Source: Oscillospiraceae bacterium | GTDB lineage: Bacteria > Bacillota > Clostridia > Oscillospirales > UBA929 | Reading direction: 5' to 3' | Assembly: GCA_031289065.1 (NCBI GenBank) | Contig: JAITQI010000148.1 | Coordinates: 1 to 11,146, forward strand | DNA: 11,146 bases | Notes under the pieces: generated by a model | The model's input: only the letters and a program-made list of their open reading frames with translations | The model's database searches: none | Told to the model about the DNA's origin: nothing | Program-made: the position numbers and the translations under genes | Shown: positions 7,088-11,146 of the stretch, piece after piece | Position numbering within the stretch: position 1 is the first letter of the stretch | How the letters are laid out: each line of letters starts with the position of its first letter

Positions 7088-8378
7088 CGAACTCCCCCTC
7101 ATGTTTGCTTCCCCCATCATCCTTACCCTCTTTCTCGTCCTTTCGCAGCAGCCGGATATACCCCTGCGTTTCGGGCACCCCGTCGAACACGGCCAGCGCC
7201 GCCCGCCGCACCGTGTCCAGCGGCACGCCCACCTTCCGGGCGCAGTCCCGCACCGCCTCGAACTCCGGCTTGACCTGGGTGATGTCCCCGATACGGGACA
7301 CCTTCATGGGCACCTCCCCATACGGCGTGCGCACCGTCACCAGCTCCCGGGCCATGACATACCGCCCCACCAGACTGCGGCGCAGGCCGATGGTGGTGGT
7401 GTGCCGGAAGATGAGCTCGGCCGCCCGGCTCTCCATATCCGGCGGACACAGCACGGTCAAAAGCACCCCGGGCCGCCCCTTCTTCATCGTGATGGGTGTA
7501 AAGTAACACTCCGGCATATCGTTGTCCCGCAATACCTCCAGCGCGTGGCCCAGCGTTTCGCCGGTGCAGTCGTCCAGGGTGGCCTCCAGGACGCACACCG
7601 TGTCCCGCGTGGCGTCCTCCTCGGTGTCCACCAGCACCGCCCGCAGAATGTTGGGGTGGTCAAAGTCCTTTTGCCCCGCGCCGTACCCCACCGAAAGCAC
7701 CCGCCCAGCCGGGCAAGGGGCCCCGAAGGTCTCCCCCAGCGCCGCCGCCAGGCCCGCCCCGGTGGGGGTGATCATCTCCCCCACCGCGTCGGTGAACGCA
7801 ATGGGCGCGCCGCAGGCCTGCAAAATGGCCAGCGTGGCCGGGGTGGGCACCGGCAAAATCCCGTGCTGGGTGCGCACCGTTCCCTGCCCCTCCCGCAGCT
7901 GGGAGAAGACAATCCGGTCGGGGGCCAGATGGTCGATACACTGGGCGGCGGCCACGATGTCCACAATAGAGTCGATGGCCCCCACCTCGTGGAAATGCAC
8001 CTCCCCCACCGGCACCCCGTGAATCTTCGCCTCGGCCTCGGCGATGATCCGGAAGACGGTCAGCGCGGTCTGCCGCACTGGCGGCGTCAGGGAAGAGAGG
8101 TGCAAAATGGCCTCGATGTCGTTCATGGAGCAGTGGGCCTGATGGGCCGACGCCCCGTCGGCGGTGCCCCGCCGGGCGGCCCGGGTGTCGGTGACCGTGA
8201 AGGCCGTGGCCTGTATCCCGTTTTTGACGGTTTTGCCCCAGCCCAACTCATACCCGTCCACCGGCAACGCGGCCAGCGCCTGACGCACCACCTCCGGCGG
8301 CACCCCCAAATCGGTCAGCGCCGCCACCGTCATATCCCCGCTGATGCCCGACACACAGTCGAAATACAACACCTTCAA
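7065..8378 (-). CDS. larC: LarC, nickel-pincer cofactor biosynthesis nickel insertase (pyridinium-3,5-bisthiocarboxylate mononucleotide nickel chelatase)
   Basis: LarC is the CTP-dependent enzyme that inserts nickel into P2TMN, giving the nickel-pincer nucleotide cofactor of lactate racemase and other LarA-family enzymes. The 437-residue product opens MKVLYFDCVSGISGDM, the family hallmark. It also has VHFHEVGAIDSIVDI (about 127-141), PTPATLAIL, ITPTGAGLA, and the C-terminal-domain motifs ATLDDCTGE and MKKGRPGVLL. N- and C-terminal domains are in one continuous frame, unlike Lactobacillus plantarum, where LarC1 and LarC2 are joined by a programmed frameshift. The usual histidine-rich linker is reduced to AHQAHC, and the tail is charged. 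I chose TTG at 8378, with AAGGGAG about 11 bases upstream, since relatives begin here; an in-frame TTG at 8405 is the alternative. LarA, LarB and LarE are not in the window. Confidence 0.95.
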   Translation of the reverse strand: MKVLYFDCVSGISGDMTVAALTDLGVPPEVVRQALAALPVDGYELGWGKTVKNGIQATAFTVTDTRAARRGTADGASAHQAHCSMNDIEAILHLSSLTPPVRQTALTVFRIIAEAEAKIHGVPVGEVHFHEVGAIDSIVDIVAAAQCIDHLAPDRIVFSQLREGQGTVRTQHGILPVPTPATLAILQACGAPIAFTDAVGEMITPTGAGLAAALGETFGAPCPAGRVLSVGYGAGQKDFDHPNILRAVLVDTEEDATRDTVCVLEATLDDCTGETLGHALEVLRDNDMPECYFTPITMKKGRPGVLLTVLCPPDMESRAAELIFRHTTTIGLRRSLVGRYVMARELVTVRTPYGEVPMKVSRIGDITQVKPEFEAVRDCARKVGVPLDTVRRAALAVFDGVPETQGYIRLLRKDEKEGKDDGGSKHEGEFDETTERA

Positions 8379-8452
8379 AAAATCCCGTTCTCCCTTCTCG
8401 CCCAAACAATCCCGCCGCGCTCCGCACGGCTCCGCGATGCTTCACAAATCGC

Positions 8453-9847
<1,395 letters not shown>

Positions 9848-9885
9848 GGTTACGCGCCTCCTGTCTCTTCCGTTTTACCTGTTCT

Positions 9886-9914
9886 ATTTTCGCTTGTTTT
9901 GAGGGAATTGTCAA
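9886..9914 (-). promoter_or_regulatory. Sigma-A-type promoter of asnS
   Basis: On the minus strand a perfect TTGACA (9909-9914) is followed after exactly 17 bases by GAAAAT (9886-9891), 4 of 6 matching TATAAT and keeping the conserved second A and final T. A start near 9879 would leave a leader of about 30 bases with AGGAGG at 9857-9862. The surrounding sequence is A/T-rich, unlike the flanking genes. Confidence 0.68.
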
Positions 9915-9947
9915 TCGTTTTTACACCGAGAAAAAAGAACGGGTTTT

Positions 9948-11012
9948 TCAGGCCTTCAGCCTGTCAACAATCTGCCCGCCCATCTCCGCCGTGCCGATCA
10001 CCATATCCCCCGCTCTGGCCAAATCCGCCGTCCGCCGAGGCCCGGCCAACACGGCGGCGACGGCCTGTTCCACCGCCTCGGCCTCCGCGGCAAGCCCAAA
10101 GGAATGCCGCAGCAGCATCGCCGCCGACAGCACGGCGGCGGCGGGGTTGGCGATGTTCCGCCCGGCGATGTCCGGGGCCGAGCCGTGAACCGGCTCATAG
10201 AGGCCGAACGTCCCCGCCCCCAGACTGGCCGACGGCAGCAGGCCGATGGACCCGGTGATCATCCCGGCCTCGTCGGACAGGATGTCCCCGAACATGTTCT
10301 CGGTGACCAGCACGTCGAAAGCCCCGGGGCGGCGCACCAGCTGCATGGCGGCGTTGTCCACCAGCATGTCCTCATAGGCCACGTCGGGGAACTCGCCGGC
10401 CAGCCGGTGCATCACCGAGCGCCACAACCGGGAGGTGTCCAGCACGTTGGCCTTGTCCACGCTGGTCAGCTTCCGGCGGCGGCTCCGGGCCAGGGCAAAG
10501 GCCCGGCGGCCCACCCGTTCCACCTCGGCTTCGGTATAGACCATGGTGTCAAACACGCGCTCCCCGTCCCGGCCCCGGGCGCCGTAGTACAGCCCGCCGG
10601 TCAGCTCCCGGACGATGAGCATGTCAAATTGCCCCCCGGTGACCGCGGACCGCAGCGGGCTCAGGTCGCTCAAAAAGGGGTGCAGCGTAGCCGGACGCAG
10701 GTTGGCGTACAGCCCCAATCCGGCCCGCGCCCCCAAAAGACCCGCCTCCGGGCGCAGGGCGGGGAGATTTTCGTCCCACTTCGGCCCCCCCACCGCCCCC
10801 AGCAGCACGGCGTCCGACCGGCGGCACAGGGCCAGCGTCTCCGCGGGCAGGGGCGACCCGGTCTCGTCGAACGCCCGGCCCCCAATGAGGCCCTCGGCGA
10901 AGGCAAAATCGTGCCCAAACCGGCGGCCCACCGCCTGTAAGGCCGCCACCGCCCAAGCCGTCACCTCTGGCCCGATCCCGTCCCCGGGCAGTACCGCGAC
11001 GCGTTTTGTCAC
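9948..11012 (-). CDS. leuB: 3-Isopropylmalate dehydrogenase (LeuB)
   Basis: Third step of leucine synthesis: NAD-dependent oxidative decarboxylation of 3-isopropylmalate. The 354-residue product begins TKRVAVLPGDGIGPEV. It shows the substrate arginines in GARAGLGLYANLRP (R96, R106) and RELTGG (R135), Y142, catalytic K187 in VDKANV, the Mg-binding aspartates D219, D243 and D247 with the signature ENMFGDILSDEAG, and the NAD loop HGSAPDIAGRNIANP (276-290). GLYYG and the 354-residue length fit LeuB, not isocitrate or tartrate dehydrogenase. The start is the GTG at 11012, whose GTGA overlaps the leuD stop, so the two genes are translationally coupled. AGGGGAG lies 11 bases upstream inside leuD. 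It ends 33 bases before the -35 of the asnS promoter. Confidence 0.97.
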   Translation of the reverse strand: MTKRVAVLPGDGIGPEVTAWAVAALQAVGRRFGHDFAFAEGLIGGRAFDETGSPLPAETLALCRRSDAVLLGAVGGPKWDENLPALRPEAGLLGARAGLGLYANLRPATLHPFLSDLSPLRSAVTGGQFDMLIVRELTGGLYYGARGRDGERVFDTMVYTEAEVERVGRRAFALARSRRRKLTSVDKANVLDTSRLWRSVMHRLAGEFPDVAYEDMLVDNAAMQLVRRPGAFDVLVTENMFGDILSDEAGMITGSIGLLPSASLGAGTFGLYEPVHGSAPDIAGRNIANPAAAVLSAAMLLRHSFGLAAEAEAVEQAVAAVLAGPRRTADLARAGDMVIGTAEMGGQIVDRLKA

Positions 11013-11146
11013 CTGAGCTTCATCTCCCCTCGAATCTTCGCCAACAGCCCCCCCGCCCGGACGATCTCCTGTACAAAGGACGGGATGGGCTGGGTCTGCC
11101 AGCGCTGCCCGGTGGTTTTGTTTTCGATCCGCCCGGCCCCGATGTC
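11009..11146 (-). CDS. leuD: 3-Isopropylmalate dehydratase small subunit (LeuD), C-terminal fragment
   Basis: The last 45 residues of a frame open at the right edge. It reads DIGAGRIENKTTGQRW and then PIPSFVQEIVRAGGLLAKI, matching the C-terminus of LeuD, where a related ENxTTGxxxxxxPxPxF...I..AGGL pattern is conserved. LeuD is the swivelling subunit that partners LeuC to isomerise 2- to 3-isopropylmalate. The full protein is about 160 residues, so the N-terminal two thirds lie outside the window. Its stop TGA shares bases with the GTG start of leuB. The truncation is from the window, not from mutation. Confidence 0.93.
   Translation of the reverse strand, partial: DIGAGRIENKTTGQRWQTQPIPSFVQEIVRAGGLLAKIRGEMKLR

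Noticed and set aside
8379..8452. Gap between asnS and larC: a 5-bp hairpin (8434-8438 with 8448-8452) and a repeated GCTCCGC (8419-8425, 8429-8435)
   Set aside because: The stem is short with a 9-base loop and no T-run, and the 7-base repeat is expected in GC-rich sequence. Neither is a convincing terminator or regulatory element.
9931..9963. Hairpin CAGGC-TGAAG-GCCTG at the leuB stop with a T-run 12 bases later, as a leuB terminator
   Set aside because: The stem is only 5 base pairs, overlaps the coding end, and the T-run does not directly follow it. Weak termination is possible but not supported.

Overview
The window looks like chromosomal DNA from a GC-rich, spore-forming member of the Bacillota, most likely class Clostridia near the Oscillospiraceae/Ruminococcaceae. 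This placement is an inference from four things: a near-complete spoIVA (a gene confined to endospore formers), Clostridia-like PurB and EAL-HDOD proteins, strong AGGAGG/AGGGGG-type ribosome sites, and GC content that is well above 60% by eye. I see no mobile element, CRISPR array, tRNA, rRNA or riboswitch.

All nine genes are on the minus strand, so transcription runs from the right edge to the left. In that order they are: the 3' end of leuD (11146-11009); leuB, whose GTG start overlaps the leuD stop; a gap with a good sigma-A-type promoter; asnS; larC; an ECF-transporter S component overlapping the end of larC by 23 bases; an alpha/beta hydrolase overlapping the S component by 11 bases; a type Ic-like aspartate aminotransferase; purB; an EAL-HDOD signalling protein; a hairpin terminator; and spoIVA, which is cut by the left edge of the window with about 22 residues missing.

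Functionally, leuDB belong to leucine biosynthesis. asnS, the aminotransferase and purB all handle aspartate or aspartate-derived intermediates. larC inserts nickel into the nickel-pincer nucleotide cofactor, and its tight overlap with a vitamin-type S component and then a small hydrolase forms the least ordinary block here. The EAL-HDOD protein and SpoIVA sit at the sporulation end, separated by a terminator and a candidate sigma-E promoter.

Much of the window is housekeeping sequence. The points that deserve a second look are the larC / S-component / hydrolase coupling, the degenerate EAL domain next to spoIVA, and an alanine at a SpoIVA sensor-threonine position. Several starts appear to be GTG or TTG codons inside longer open frames, and I give the shorter starts supported by ribosome sites and family N-termini.
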